This document shows positions 53,298-62,558 of a stretch of 64,000 bases of DNA, one piece after another. Position 1 is the stretch's first letter. Each line of letters opens with the position of its first letter. This DNA comes from DTU015 sp012837895. GTDB taxonomy: Bacteria; Bacillota; Sulfobacillia; Fermentithermobacillales; Fermentithermobacillaceae. Under the pieces are notes generated by a model, which had not been told where the DNA came from, ran no database searches, and saw nothing but the letters and a program-made list of their open reading frames with translations. Location of the stretch: positions 100,789 through 164,788 of the forward strand of contig JBMNKH010000007.1 in NCBI GenBank assembly GCA_050952085.1, in the 5' to 3' direction. A program made the position numbers and the translations under genes.

Positions 53298-53334
53298 GTG
53301 CGGTCAAATAAGCTGAAAGAAAGGATGGGAGAGA

Positions 53335-54864
53335 GTGAAAAGAGTAGCGTATCTGTTCCTGGTCGCCGTGTGTTGCTTGAGCCTGGTGGCTGGCTGCGGA
53401 CCCAAGGAACCAGAAACAGAAACACCGCAAGGGGAGGTGGAGTCCAAGACATTGTACTACGCGCTGGAAAACGACGTCGCCAGCGTAAACCCGAACTACC
53501 GCACCCTTGCAGCCGAGCACAGTCTTTACAGGCAGATCTACGAGCCACTGTACTTCTACAACCACAACAACGGCACAGTCGAAAACAGGCTGGCCGTAAG
53601 CCACACCATCTCCGAGGACGGACTTGAGTACACCTTCACTATCAAGGAGGGAGTCAAGTTCCACAACGGAGAGGAAGTGACCGCGGAAGACGTGGCATTC
53701 ACGGTGGAAGAAGCCGCCAAGTCGGCTTACATCGGTTCCACCATAGCCAACTTCAAGGACGCAGAAGTAATTGACAAGTACACGGTCAAGCTCGTCCTTG
53801 AGGCGCCTTACGCTTCCTTCCTGGAGAACGTGTCCCAGCTCTACATCTTGCCCAAGGCTTACTACAATGAGGTCGGCAAAGACGGGTTCGAAGAGAAACC
53901 CATCGGCTGTGGCGCGTATATGTTTGTTGACCGTCTACCCGGAAGCCATATCACTTTGAAGGCATTCCCCGACTACTATCGCGGAGAAGCGCCCATCAAG
54001 GACGTCAAGATGATGATCACAAGCGACGCCACTGCCTCGGCGCTGGCGCTTGAGGCGGGCGAAATCAACATTATCGACCTGTCCAGCGCCAACTACGAGA
54101 AGTTCAAGGCAATGGACAATGTTACCGTTCTGGAGTGCCCGTCTCCTCACATAACAACAATTCACTTCAACACCGAAGTGGCGCCTTTTGACAACAAACT
54201 GGTCCGGCAGGCCATTAACTACGCTGTCGACCGTGAGTTCATGATGGAAGTGGCAGTCGACGGACTGGGCGAAGTAACCTCAAACATCGTCCACCCAATG
54301 ATGTTTGGGCATTCCCCGAACGCCAGGACATATGAGTACAACCCGGAAAAGGCTAAGGAGCTCTTGGCTGAGGCCGGCATCACCACTCCTATGAACATTG
54401 GCACCATCAGGTGCACGTCGTTTGGTGAGAAGATCGCTCCGATCCTCCAAGAGAACCTGGCTGAGATCGGGTTGATCGCTGATATCGAAGTAAGCGATAT
54501 CAGCTTCATAGACGACGCCTGCAAAGGCAACTACAGCATCGGTATCATGGGGCTGGTCGTGTACAACGGCGTGGCGTTGGACATGGACGCCTACAGTATC
54601 CTGTTCCACTCTTCCGCTATCGATGCGTTCAACCTGCCCAGGATCGACAACCCGAGGATCGATGAGTTGTTCGCCCTCGGACGCGCCGCGGTTGACGAAG
54701 CCGAGCGGCTGGCTTATTATCAAGAACTTAACGAACTGGTACAAGAGGACACTGGTTGGTGCATGCTCTACTCGAAGTACACGCTCATGGCCTGCACCAG
54801 CGATCTGAACGTGACCCTATACGCCCCAGGTGCAATTTACTTCTACGACTGTTCCTGGAAGTAG
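53335..54864 (+). CDS. dppA: Peptide/nickel-type substrate-binding lipoprotein (SBP family 5, DppA-like)
   Basis: Extracellular receptor for the Dpp importer below; 509 residues. Lipobox: LFLVAVCCLSLVAG then Cys20. Family 5 marks: YEPLYFY, EYTFTIKEGVKFHNGEEVTAEDVAFT and RQAINYAVDRE. GTG start 9 nt after AAAGGA. Because it lies directly after a hydroxy-acid dehydrogenase, the ligand could be a hydroxy-acid or peptide conjugate; that is inference. Confidence 0.9.
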   Translation: MKRVAYLFLVAVCCLSLVAGCGPKEPETETPQGEVESKTLYYALENDVASVNPNYRTLAAEHSLYRQIYEPLYFYNHNNGTVENRLAVSHTISEDGLEYTFTIKEGVKFHNGEEVTAEDVAFTVEEAAKSAYIGSTIANFKDAEVIDKYTVKLVLEAPYASFLENVSQLYILPKAYYNEVGKDGFEEKPIGCGAYMFVDRLPGSHITLKAFPDYYRGEAPIKDVKMMITSDATASALALEAGEINIIDLSSANYEKFKAMDNVTVLECPSPHITTIHFNTEVAPFDNKLVRQAINYAVDREFMMEVAVDGLGEVTSNIVHPMMFGHSPNARTYEYNPEKAKELLAEAGITTPMNIGTIRCTSFGEKIAPILQENLAEIGLIADIEVSDISFIDDACKGNYSIGIMGLVVYNGVALDMDAYSILFHSSAIDAFNLPRIDNPRIDELFALGRAAVDEAERLAYYQELNELVQEDTGWCMLYSKYTLMACTSDLNVTLYAPGAIYFYDCSWK

Positions 54865-54875
54865 ACTGTACGGAC

Positions 54876-54909
54876 GTTACCCGCCCTGCCTACTTGGAGG
54901 GCGGGTAAC
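54876..54909 (+). terminator. Stem-loop after the binding-protein gene
   Basis: GTTACCCGCCCT pairs over 12 bp with AGGGCGGGTAAC, 12 bp after the stop codon, without T-run. Same position and design as the stem-loops after oppA, so a 3' protection or partial stop device that raises binding-protein yield. Confidence 0.65.
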
Positions 54910-54939
54910 ATCTCCAGCATCCGAAAAGGAGCGATACTT

Positions 54940-55992
54940 ATGTTCGAGCGGTATAAAGGGTATCTCTTGGAAGAACTTGAGAAGCTGATCGCCATACCCA
55001 GCCCTTCGGGGTTCTTCAAGGCTATCGAGGAGTACCTTTCAGAGGAGATACGCGCAATTGGCTATGAGCCAGGGCGCCTGCGTAAGGGAGGGCTCCAGTA
55101 TTGTCTTGGCGGTGAGGGCGATCCTATCATGCTGATGGCGCACGCCGATACCCTGGGCGCTCAGGTGAAATATATCAAACCTAACGGCCGGATGATGCTT
55201 GTGCCGGTGGGGGGACTCAACCCCAACAATGTTGAGACCGAAAACGTAACTGTCTTTACGCGTTTCAATGAGACATACCAAGGAACCATTCTTCTGGAGA
55301 ACGCATCAACCCATGGAAACCGCAACTATAACGTTGTACGCTCTTTCGAGGAGAACCTGGAACTCGTGTTGGACAAACTCGTGTCGTCCAGGGAAGATGT
55401 GCTGAAGCTCGGGATTAGAAACGGTGATTTCGTAGCCCTTCGTCCCCGTTTCGAGCTTTCTACCGACGGGTTCATCAAGTCCAGGTTCCTAGATGACAAG
55501 ATCGGCGTGGCTATATTGCTGGCCTTCTCCAAATACGTGAAAGAGCAAAACGTCAAACTCTCTCGCAAGGTGTATGTCTCTTTCTCGGTGTACGAGGAAG
55601 TGCTGCACGGAGGCGGTCCCGGAATTCCTGAGGATGTAGTAGAGATACTTGGCGTGGACATGGGCTGTGTCGGCAAGAACCTGGATGGGAGCGAGACCAA
55701 GGTCTCTATTGTGGCTCGCGACAACTATGGTCCCTACAACTATGAGATAATCACCGCTTTGGCATCTCTGTGCGAACGACACGGCATTGACTATGCTATT
55801 GACTGCTATTCGGGCTATATTTCTGACGTATCCACGGCGCTTATAGCCGGCAATGATGTCCGGCATGGTCTGATCGGACCCGGCGTCTATGCCTCACACA
55901 GTTATGAGCGCACCAACATAAAGGCGGCTGAAGGGAGCTTTCAGCTGTTGCAGGCCTATTTGACTTGCTTCGAAAGAGAAGGTGGGATTTGA
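54940..55992 (+). CDS. M42 family metallo-aminopeptidase
   Basis: Cytosolic aminopeptidase of 350 residues, FrvX/TET type. Metal ligands: MLMAHADTLG, KSRFLDDKIGVAIL and YEEVLHGGGPG with the catalytic Glu, then LGVDMGCVG and a final ASHSYERTN. The segment GLIGPGVYASHSYE is typical. Lying inside the dpp operon, it probably trims imported peptides. Its stop overlaps the start of dppB (TGATG). Confidence 0.9.
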   Translation: MFERYKGYLLEELEKLIAIPSPSGFFKAIEEYLSEEIRAIGYEPGRLRKGGLQYCLGGEGDPIMLMAHADTLGAQVKYIKPNGRMMLVPVGGLNPNNVETENVTVFTRFNETYQGTILLENASTHGNRNYNVVRSFEENLELVLDKLVSSREDVLKLGIRNGDFVALRPRFELSTDGFIKSRFLDDKIGVAILLAFSKYVKEQNVKLSRKVYVSFSVYEEVLHGGGPGIPEDVVEILGVDMGCVGKNLDGSETKVSIVARDNYGPYNYEIITALASLCERHGIDYAIDCYSGYISDVSTALIAGNDVRHGLIGPGVYASHSYERTNIKAAEGSFQLLQAYLTCFEREGGI

Positions 55993-56957
55993 TGCACAGA
56001 TATATTCTGAAAAGGCTTCTCCTAGTCGTGCCTACGATGCTAAGCGTCATCATCCTGGTCTTCACCATTATGGCTGTCACGCCGGGCGACCCGGGAAGGA
56101 TGATTTTGGGGTCCAGCGCCCCACAATCTGCGGTAGACGCTCTCAACAGGGAGTTCGGTCTTCACGAACCGTTTCTTACCCGTTTGGGTAAATACCTTTG
56201 GAATGTTTTGACCAGGTTTGATTTTGGAGAGTCTTGGCGTACCCGGCAGTCTGTTTTCAAAGAGATCAAGGTGCGGTTTCCAATAACGCTGCGTCTCTCC
56301 GTTCTTGCCATCATGGGACAGGTCTTGATAGGGATTCCATTGGGAATTATAGCCGCGGTGAAGCAGTACTCAACCACTGACTTCTTTGCCACGGTTTTCG
56401 CCATGATGATGGGGGCTGTCCCCGGCTTTTGGCTAGGACTTATGCTCATGCTGTTGTTTGGTGTAAAACTGGCACTCTTGCCAACAGCAGGATTGAGCAC
56501 TGCAGCTCACTACGTCTTGCCGGTCCTGACTATGGCATTGCCCGGAGGAAGCGGGCTACTGAAAATCACCCGCTCGACCATGCTCGACTGCATCCGCCAG
56601 GATTATGTGAGGACAGCCCGGGCAAAAGGTGCGGCCGAGAAGGCGGTCATTCTACACCACGCGCTGCGAAATGCTCTGCTGCCCATAGTTACGGTCGTGG
56701 GAATCAACTTCGCGTTCTCGTTGGGCGGTTCGGTTGTTATTGAGAACGTGTTCTCAATCCCAGGTATCGGCGCCATTCTTGTCGACAGTATCAAGAAGAA
56801 AGACGTCCCGCAGGTTATGGCCATCGTCATTATCTTCTCAGTCACGTACTGCTTGGTTATGGTTTTGGTGGACATAGTGTACGCCCTGCTTGATCCTAGA
56901 GTGAAGGCCCAGTATGCCGAGGCGGGGAAGAGGAAAGCGAAGGTGAAGACGGCATGA
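55992..56957 (+). CDS. dppB: Dipeptide ABC transporter permease DppB
   Basis: 321 residues. First helix YILKRLLLVVPTMLSVIILVF and MAVTPGDPGRMIL are DppB-type. EAA loop: YVRTARAKGAAEKAVILHH. C-terminus FSIPGIGAILVDSIKKKD. Start ATG overlaps the M42 stop; the stop overlaps the dppC start (ATGA). Confidence 0.92.
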   Translation: MHRYILKRLLLVVPTMLSVIILVFTIMAVTPGDPGRMILGSSAPQSAVDALNREFGLHEPFLTRLGKYLWNVLTRFDFGESWRTRQSVFKEIKVRFPITLRLSVLAIMGQVLIGIPLGIIAAVKQYSTTDFFATVFAMMMGAVPGFWLGLMLMLLFGVKLALLPTAGLSTAAHYVLPVLTMALPGGSGLLKITRSTMLDCIRQDYVRTARAKGAAEKAVILHHALRNALLPIVTVVGINFAFSLGGSVVIENVFSIPGIGAILVDSIKKKDVPQVMAIVIIFSVTYCLVMVLVDIVYALLDPRVKAQYAEAGKRKAKVKTA

Positions 56958-57847
56958 CCCGAGTAGAAGCGATCAAGCCAAAGAGACGAAAGAAGCAATC
57001 CCAAATCGCGCTGGTATGGCACCAGTACAAGAAGAGCAAGACTGCAATGTTTGGACTCGGTGTTTTGTCGGTTTTTGTCCTGTTGGCCGTATTTGCCGGT
57101 TTCTTCGCAAGTCCCGAGTCGGTCATAGCGACAAATCAGAAAGCGCGGTTTATCCCGCCCAGCTGGGGACGGGGACCCCACATATTCGGGACTGATGAGT
57201 ACGGCAGAGACGTGTTTGCCAGGATCATCTACGGCTCGAGGGTGTCTTTGTCCATCGGGATCATTTCTACTTCTTGCGCTGCGGTGATTGGAGGCCTGCT
57301 TGGGGCTGCGGCGGCTTACTACGGAGGAACGTTCGACTCTATTGTCATGCGTTTTATGGACGTAATATCCAGCATACCGCAGATCCTCTTGGCGATGGCG
57401 GTGGTGGCAGCCCTAGGAGCCAACATGACCAACCTTCTGATCGCTCTGACCGTATCTTCCATAGCAACCTATGCACGTCTTGTCCGTTCCACAGTGCTAA
57501 CCTTGGTGGAACAAGACTTCATCGAGGCGGCCAGAGCGTGCGGTTCGAGCGATCTCCGCATCATAGTGAAGCACATTATCCCGAACTCTCTGAGTCCCAT
57601 CATCTGTCAAATGGCGTTTTCTTCATCTGGCATGATTTTGACAGCAGCGTCCATGAGTTATTTGGGACTCGGCATCCAGCCTCCCAATCCGGAATGGGGC
57701 TCTATGCTTGCTAGCGCGAAGACTTATATGTGGACGTATCCCTACCTGATTACCGTCCCTGGGGTATGCATAGTGTTGGCGGCTCTCTCAATCGCATTAA
57801 TCGGGGATGGCATCAGAGACGCCGTGGATCCAAGACTGAAGGATTGA
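56954..57847 (+). CDS. dppC: Dipeptide ABC transporter permease DppC
   Basis: 297 residues. A basic N-terminus, then the first helix (MFGLGVLSVFVLLAVFAGFF), the family motif HIFGTDEYGRDVFARIIYGSR and the EAA loop FIEAARACGSSDLRIIVKH. C-terminus MSYLGLGIQPPNPEWGSML. Overlaps dppB by 4 bp; dppD starts 7-11 bp later. Confidence 0.93.
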   Translation: MTRVEAIKPKRRKKQSQIALVWHQYKKSKTAMFGLGVLSVFVLLAVFAGFFASPESVIATNQKARFIPPSWGRGPHIFGTDEYGRDVFARIIYGSRVSLSIGIISTSCAAVIGGLLGAAAAYYGGTFDSIVMRFMDVISSIPQILLAMAVVAALGANMTNLLIALTVSSIATYARLVRSTVLTLVEQDFIEAARACGSSDLRIIVKHIIPNSLSPIICQMAFSSSGMILTAASMSYLGLGIQPPNPEWGSMLASAKTYMWTYPYLITVPGVCIVLAALSIALIGDGIRDAVDPRLKD

Positions 57848-57854
57848 GGTGGAT

Positions 57855-58871
57855 ATGGTGGCAAAGGAACTCCTCAGAGTAGAAGACCTATACGTCATGT
57901 ACAAGACCGACATGGAAGAGGTTCATGCGGTCAATGGAATAAGCTTTACCATCAGGGAGCAGGAAACCCTTGGGCTTGTGGGTGAAACCGGGGCGGGCAA
58001 GACTTCCACCGCACTTGCAATTCTAAGGCTTCTCCCGGATCGCACGGGCAGAATCCCAAGCGGCAACATATGGTTTCAAGGGAAGAACATCTTGGAGATG
58101 GACCACGAAGAGCTCCGGCGGCTTCGGGGCGGGGATATAGCCATGATATTCCAGGATCCCATGACAAGCCTCAACCCTGTCATCCCGGTTGGCCAGCAGA
58201 TCGCCGAAGCCTTGCTGCTACATAATGAAGAAGGTTTGACTCGAGAGCAGATTGAAGATAGGGTGGATGAAACCCTCGAACTTGTGGGTATTCCTTCGTC
58301 AAGAAAGAACGAGTACCCTCACCAATTCTCAGGCGGCATGAAGCAGCGTGTGGTGATTGCTATTGCCCTATCATGCAATCCCAGACTCCTCATAGCCGAC
58401 GAGCCGACAACTGCATTGGACGTCACAATCCAGGCGCAGGTTCTCGCCCTGATCAATGAACTGAAGGAGAAACTCAAGACCGCAGTTCTTATGATCACCC
58501 ACGACTTGGGGATCATTGCAGAGACGTGCGATAAGGTGGCGGTTATGTATGCAGGTGAGATTATTGAATATGGAACCGTGGAAGACATTTTTGAAGCGGA
58601 CAAGCACCATCCGTACACGGTAGGGCTTTTTGGGGCCATCCCCAAGATCCATGAGGAAACTGACCGGCTGGAGCAAATCGAAGGGTTGATGCCTGATCCC
58701 ACCGATCTCCCACCTGGATGCAAGTTCCATCCCAGATGTAAACACTGCATGCCCGTGTGCAGGGAAAAGGAGCCACCGGTATTCCAGGAAGGAGATCACT
58801 TGCTGAAATGCCATCTATTCGGAAACAGTTCAGGATGCGAAAGGAATGGTACCTCATGTCTGAGCCTTTGA
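57855..58871 (+). CDS. dppD: Dipeptide ABC transporter ATPase DppD
   Basis: 338 residues. Walker A GETGAGKTS, Q-loop FQDPMTSLNPV, signature FSGGMKQRV, Walker B LLIADEPTTALD and the C-terminal cysteine-containing extension CKFHPRCKHCMPVC, a known Opp/Dpp feature for an Fe-S or zinc site. The start is ambiguous between GTG 57849, ATG 57855 and GTG 57858, since GAGGTGG is close to all. It overlaps dppF by 16 bp. Confidence 0.93.
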   Translation: MVAKELLRVEDLYVMYKTDMEEVHAVNGISFTIREQETLGLVGETGAGKTSTALAILRLLPDRTGRIPSGNIWFQGKNILEMDHEELRRLRGGDIAMIFQDPMTSLNPVIPVGQQIAEALLLHNEEGLTREQIEDRVDETLELVGIPSSRKNEYPHQFSGGMKQRVVIAIALSCNPRLLIADEPTTALDVTIQAQVLALINELKEKLKTAVLMITHDLGIIAETCDKVAVMYAGEIIEYGTVEDIFEADKHHPYTVGLFGAIPKIHEETDRLEQIEGLMPDPTDLPPGCKFHPRCKHCMPVCREKEPPVFQEGDHLLKCHLFGNSSGCERNGTSCLSL

Positions 58872-59809
58872 TAAAGACCGTACATCTGAAGAAATATTTC
58901 GAGACCTCACGTGGTTTGCTCCACGCCGTTGACGATGTCAATATGTCGATTTTTCCAGGACGTACCTTGGGGGTCGTGGGGGAATCGGGATGTGGGAAGT
59001 CAACTCTCGGCAGGCTCCTGCTTCGCCTTATTGAGCCTACGTCAGGGCAGATCTTCTTTGAAGGAGAGGACATAGTCCAATATGGTGGGATTAAGTTAAG
59101 GGATCTTAGGAAAAAGATGCAGATCATATTCCAGGACCCCTACTCTAGTCTTGATCCGAGGATGACAGTGAGCGAGATCATATCGGAGCCCCTCATTGTG
59201 ACGAAGACTGTAACGGGCAAGAAGGCAATTGCCGAGGAGACGGCTAGACTCATGGAAGTTGTGGGCTTGGCAGAAAGGCTAGTCAACGCCTATTCCCACG
59301 AACTGGATGGTGGAAGAAGGCAGAGAATCGGGGTGGCAAGGGCCCTGGCTGTCAAGCCGAAGTTCATTGTGTGCGATGAACCGGTTTCTGCTTTAGATGT
59401 GTCGATCCAGGCGCAGATCCTTAACCTGCTAATGGATCTCCAGCGCGACATGGGGCTGACCTACATGTTCATAACCCACGATCTAAGCGTTGTAAAGCAC
59501 ATCTCCCATGATATCGTTGTCATGTACCTGGGCCAGAACGTTGAGATAGCCTCGTCTAGCGAGTTATTCAGAAAGCCGCTACATCCGTATACACAGGCCC
59601 TGCTTGCATCAATTCCCCTTCCGAAAGTGAACCGAGGCAAGATCAAGCGCGATGTGATTAGGGGCGAGCTCTCCAGCCCCATAGATCCAAAACCAGGGTG
59701 CCGTTTTGCCCCAAGGTGTCCTGAGAAAAGAGATGACTGTGTGGGACAAGACATACCGCTGATTGAATATTCTCCCAATCACTTTGTTTCTTGTGTAAAA
59801 TACATGTAG
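58856..59809 (+). CDS. dppF: Dipeptide ABC transporter ATPase DppF
   Basis: 317 residues. Walker A GESGCGKST, Q-loop FQDPYSSLDPRM, Walker B FIVCDEPVSALD, C-terminal CRFAPRCPEKRDDC. The signature reads LDGGRRQRI instead of LSGGQ: Asp replaces Ser. This variant occurs in some Opp-type ATPases and may lower activity at one of the two sites. ATG at 58856, 6 nt after AAAGGAATGG; an earlier start inside dppD lacks protein-like sequence. Confidence 0.92.
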   Translation: MSEPLIKTVHLKKYFETSRGLLHAVDDVNMSIFPGRTLGVVGESGCGKSTLGRLLLRLIEPTSGQIFFEGEDIVQYGGIKLRDLRKKMQIIFQDPYSSLDPRMTVSEIISEPLIVTKTVTGKKAIAEETARLMEVVGLAERLVNAYSHELDGGRRQRIGVARALAVKPKFIVCDEPVSALDVSIQAQILNLLMDLQRDMGLTYMFITHDLSVVKHISHDIVVMYLGQNVEIASSSELFRKPLHPYTQALLASIPLPKVNRGKIKRDVIRGELSSPIDPKPGCRFAPRCPEKRDDCVGQDIPLIEYSPNHFVSCVKYM

Positions 59810-59854
59810 TGATGGGGCGGGCTGTCATCGGGGCAAACCAGAGGGGGTGATTCC

Positions 59855-60562
59855 ATGTTCACGAAGATAGAACCCCCGGGGCTCTTACGAAAAATCGTGG
59901 GCCAGATCAAAAAGAATATCGCCAGTGGAAATCTCAAGAAGGGAGACAAACTGCCTAGTGAGCGCCAGATGAGAGAAATGTTCGGCTTGTCCAGAGCCAC
60001 GATCCGTGAGGCTATTAAGGCGCTGAATACCCTAGGGATAGTCGAGTCCAGTCACGGGTCCGGGAATTACATTTCAAGCAATCTGAGTAACAGCCTTACG
60101 GAACCGCTTAGCATCATGTTTATGTTAGAAGACGGACATCCCGGACATACTCTCGAACTGAGAAGAGCGATAGAGTTCGCAGCGGCAGGCGCCGCAGCGC
60201 GAAATATAGACCAGGTGGAACTGGAACGTCTAGGGGCGTTGTGCGACTGCATCGAAAAGAGCACGGACGAAAATGAGAAAGCCAGGTATGACTTCCAGTT
60301 TCACCGGGAGATCGCGAGAGGATCGCGAAATCCACTTCTGATAGTCCTTCTAAACGCAGTTGAGACCCTGATTTCAGAGCATGTTTATGATGCCAGGACC
60401 AGCATACTTAAGGACAGTTCGAAAGAGGACATAATCAACCGCCAACATCGCGACCTTGTGGACGCCCTGTCCAGACACTGCCCGGAAGAGGCCGAAAAGG
60501 CTGTCTTGGCTCATATGGAGTTGATTAGGCAAAACATGACGTTCTATGTCAATAGACAATGA
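59855..60562 (+). CDS. FadR/LldR-subfamily GntR regulator (FCD domain)
   Basis: 235 residues. The N-terminal winged helix has KLPSERQMREMFGLSRATIREAI and the wing GIVESSHGSGNYI. The FCD domain has LELRRAIEFAAAGAAARN, FHREIARGSRNPLL and HRDLVDAL, with the metal-binding Asp/His positions. AGAGGGGGTGA precedes the ATG. It ends the operon and is the likely owner of the TGGTnnnACCA palindromes at 45776 and 62542. Its effector is likely lactate or another small organic acid; inferred from LldR-type relatives. Confidence 0.9.
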   Translation: MFTKIEPPGLLRKIVGQIKKNIASGNLKKGDKLPSERQMREMFGLSRATIREAIKALNTLGIVESSHGSGNYISSNLSNSLTEPLSIMFMLEDGHPGHTLELRRAIEFAAAGAAARNIDQVELERLGALCDCIEKSTDENEKARYDFQFHREIARGSRNPLLIVLLNAVETLISEHVYDARTSILKDSSKEDIINRQHRDLVDALSRHCPEEAEKAVLAHMELIRQNMTFYVNRQ

Positions 60563-60620
60563 TTCTGTACCTAAAGACCACTAAACTGTGAGAATGTCAC
60601 TCTCCCGGTTTTAGGTTTGG

Positions 60621-60638
60621 GGGCAGCTTGCGCTGCCC
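60621..60638. terminator. Small GC hairpin between converging genes
   Basis: GGGCAGC-TTGC-GCTGCCC, a 7-bp stem with 4-nt loop after the regulator gene. No T-run on either strand. Confidence 0.4.
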
Positions 60639-60722
60639 GTTCAGAGTGCCCCAAGTCGCCGGCAGTCTACGCTAGCTCAGGCTGGTACCGGTACATGCCG
60701 GTAACCGCAGTCGCCGTGACGG

Positions 60723-62471
60723 TCAAGACCGCTTTTTGTCAGCCGTAACATGGATGCTGCGACGGCTTTGTACCATCCGAAAGACTACGGCCATCACTAA
60801 GAACGCGGCTGCCCCGAGAACCAGACTAGGCATTTTATTGTCCCGCGGCGACTCCTGTGAAGGCAGGTTCGCGAACAAAGGCTGATCGCCGAACAGCTCG
60901 GCCAGGATCTGGTCAGCGGTCATGTTCCTAAACCCATCGGGGTCGAGCATGCCGCGTTCATCTCCGTACCATCTGAACAAACCTTGATTGCCGGAGCTGC
61001 CGGAAACGTAGTCGGAAAAAGCCTGCTCGATGGGCACGTACCGTTTGCTCCACTCAGGATAGTATGTCTCCATGTACCGAACGGCCAGTTGGTACGCCTG
61101 GCAGTCCGGTTCACTGCCCGGCCCGCTGCTCGCCCGGATGCCGCTCAGCTGTACACCGCCTCCTGAGCCCTCGCCAGGTTCCCTGGTTTGACCCGGTGTC
61201 GAATGGATAATCAGGATACTGCCGTCCTGACAAACGCCCACAACCATCCATACGTGACCGCCCATGCTGAAGATGTCGCCCGGCTTGAACGAAGTGTTAT
61301 CAAAACTCGTACTGTACAGGTTCTTAGTTTCGCTTGGCGGGGACTTCATTCCATAGGCTCTGTGTGCCAAATCGTTGGCGATCTGAGAGGCAAAGTGAGT
61401 GAAGCCCTCCCGGCCGCTTTCTGTGTTGATGGCGTTGTACAACACCCAGCCCATGTAGCCTGAACAGTCGGTACCGGCGTAGTTGTAGACGTCGAGAATG
61501 TCAGCTTTCCAATCGCCGTAGGAAGTTGTGCTGTACGGGTTTGCCGGATTAGCAGCGTTGATCCTGCGGCCACGGTAGGATGTAATGGGATCGATGCTCA
61601 AGGTGTCCCATCTATATGTCTCAGTCTGCTCCTGGAAGAAATCGATCCATTTTTGGTAGAGACCGGTCGTCCTGGACTGGTGGCTCGTGTAAGCTTCCCA
61701 AGGTGGCAGGATGGGAAGATCCGGATTCGGCGGGACAGATGGATTCTCGTAATCGTAGTTGATCATGTGGTTTACCGCAGCGCCCGCCCATGTCCACGAG
61801 CCGCCCCATACGTAGAGGCAAGTCCCGCATGGCTCTAGCGCCGTGGCAAGCAGGTTCTTGATGGTGTTTTCAGTCCTGTTCGGATCACCTTTGACCGGCG
61901 GGGTGTACGGACTGGCAACAAATGCCTGATAGACCAGGTTGCCGTACACCTTCACCGTCTTGCCCACCACATCGTAAAGGGAAACCGCTTCGACAGTCGA
62001 ACCGCCGGCCTGGTTCGTGATCTTGTAGTATTGGGTGTCCGCATTTATGGGGACGAAAACCATGTCGCCCTCTGGTGTCTCGATGTTTAGACCGGATTCG
62101 GTTTTGGACACCACAGTGCCTTTTGCATCGGGTACGGTTTCGTCTAACGCAACGACGATTCCATCTCTAACCCCGACCTCATAAACATAACCCTCTGCCA
62201 GCTTTTTGTGCAGGTAGAAGTTGTTGCTGCGATCAATTGTATACTCCACGATTTCGTCACCGATGGCGAAGTTGAATGTCCAGTCAGCCGGACCGCCCCA
62301 GTTTTCGTGCCGCACGTGGATGTTGTATGCGGCATCGACTGTGTTGTAGCCTTTGATTCCCAGATACACTGCCCGAAATGTAGTGTCGGGCTGTGGCCCG
62401 GCAAAGACCGGCGCGACCGTGGAAAACAGCATTAGTGCAACTAGAAAGATGGATACACAGGCTCTTCTCAT
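60723..62471 (-). CDS. Secreted, C-terminally anchored NlpC/P60-like protein
   Basis: 582 residues. Signal peptide at 1-25 (RRACVSIFLVALMLFSTVAPVFAG). Residues 30-200 form a beta-rich region. The catalytic Cys is in YAGTDCSGYMGWVLYN near residue 340 and the His in SMGGHVWMVVGVCQDGSILIIHSTP near residue 400, the NlpC/P60 arrangement. A C-terminal membrane helix (SLVLGAAAFLVMAVVF) with a basic tail anchors it. GGAGG lies 8 nt before the ATG at 62471. A FadR-type palindrome lies 71-87 bp upstream. Wall hydrolase or transglutaminase-like activity is likely; role unknown. Confidence 0.75.
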   Translation of the reverse strand: MRRACVSIFLVALMLFSTVAPVFAGPQPDTTFRAVYLGIKGYNTVDAAYNIHVRHENWGGPADWTFNFAIGDEIVEYTIDRSNNFYLHKKLAEGYVYEVGVRDGIVVALDETVPDAKGTVVSKTESGLNIETPEGDMVFVPINADTQYYKITNQAGGSTVEAVSLYDVVGKTVKVYGNLVYQAFVASPYTPPVKGDPNRTENTIKNLLATALEPCGTCLYVWGGSWTWAGAAVNHMINYDYENPSVPPNPDLPILPPWEAYTSHQSRTTGLYQKWIDFFQEQTETYRWDTLSIDPITSYRGRRINAANPANPYSTTSYGDWKADILDVYNYAGTDCSGYMGWVLYNAINTESGREGFTHFASQIANDLAHRAYGMKSPPSETKNLYSTSFDNTSFKPGDIFSMGGHVWMVVGVCQDGSILIIHSTPGQTREPGEGSGGGVQLSGIRASSGPGSEPDCQAYQLAVRYMETYYPEWSKRYVPIEQAFSDYVSGSSGNQGLFRWYGDERGMLDPDGFRNMTADQILAELFGDQPLFANLPSQESPRDNKMPSLVLGAAAFLVMAVVFRMVQSRRSIHVTADKKRS

Positions 62472-62541
62472 TTCCAGTACCTCCTGCAAGTTCTTCCTCT
62501 ATGTGCTTGATTGAATGGTCAGGCTAGTTCCACAGCACAAG

Positions 62542-62558
62542 AAGTGGTTAGACCACTT
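62542..62558. promoter_or_regulatory. Second FadR-type operator, upstream of the secreted NlpC/P60 gene
   Basis: AAGTGGTTAGACCACTT, a perfect 7+7 palindrome with 3-nt centre, same TGGTnnnACCA core and length as the site at 45776-45792. Confidence 0.65.
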
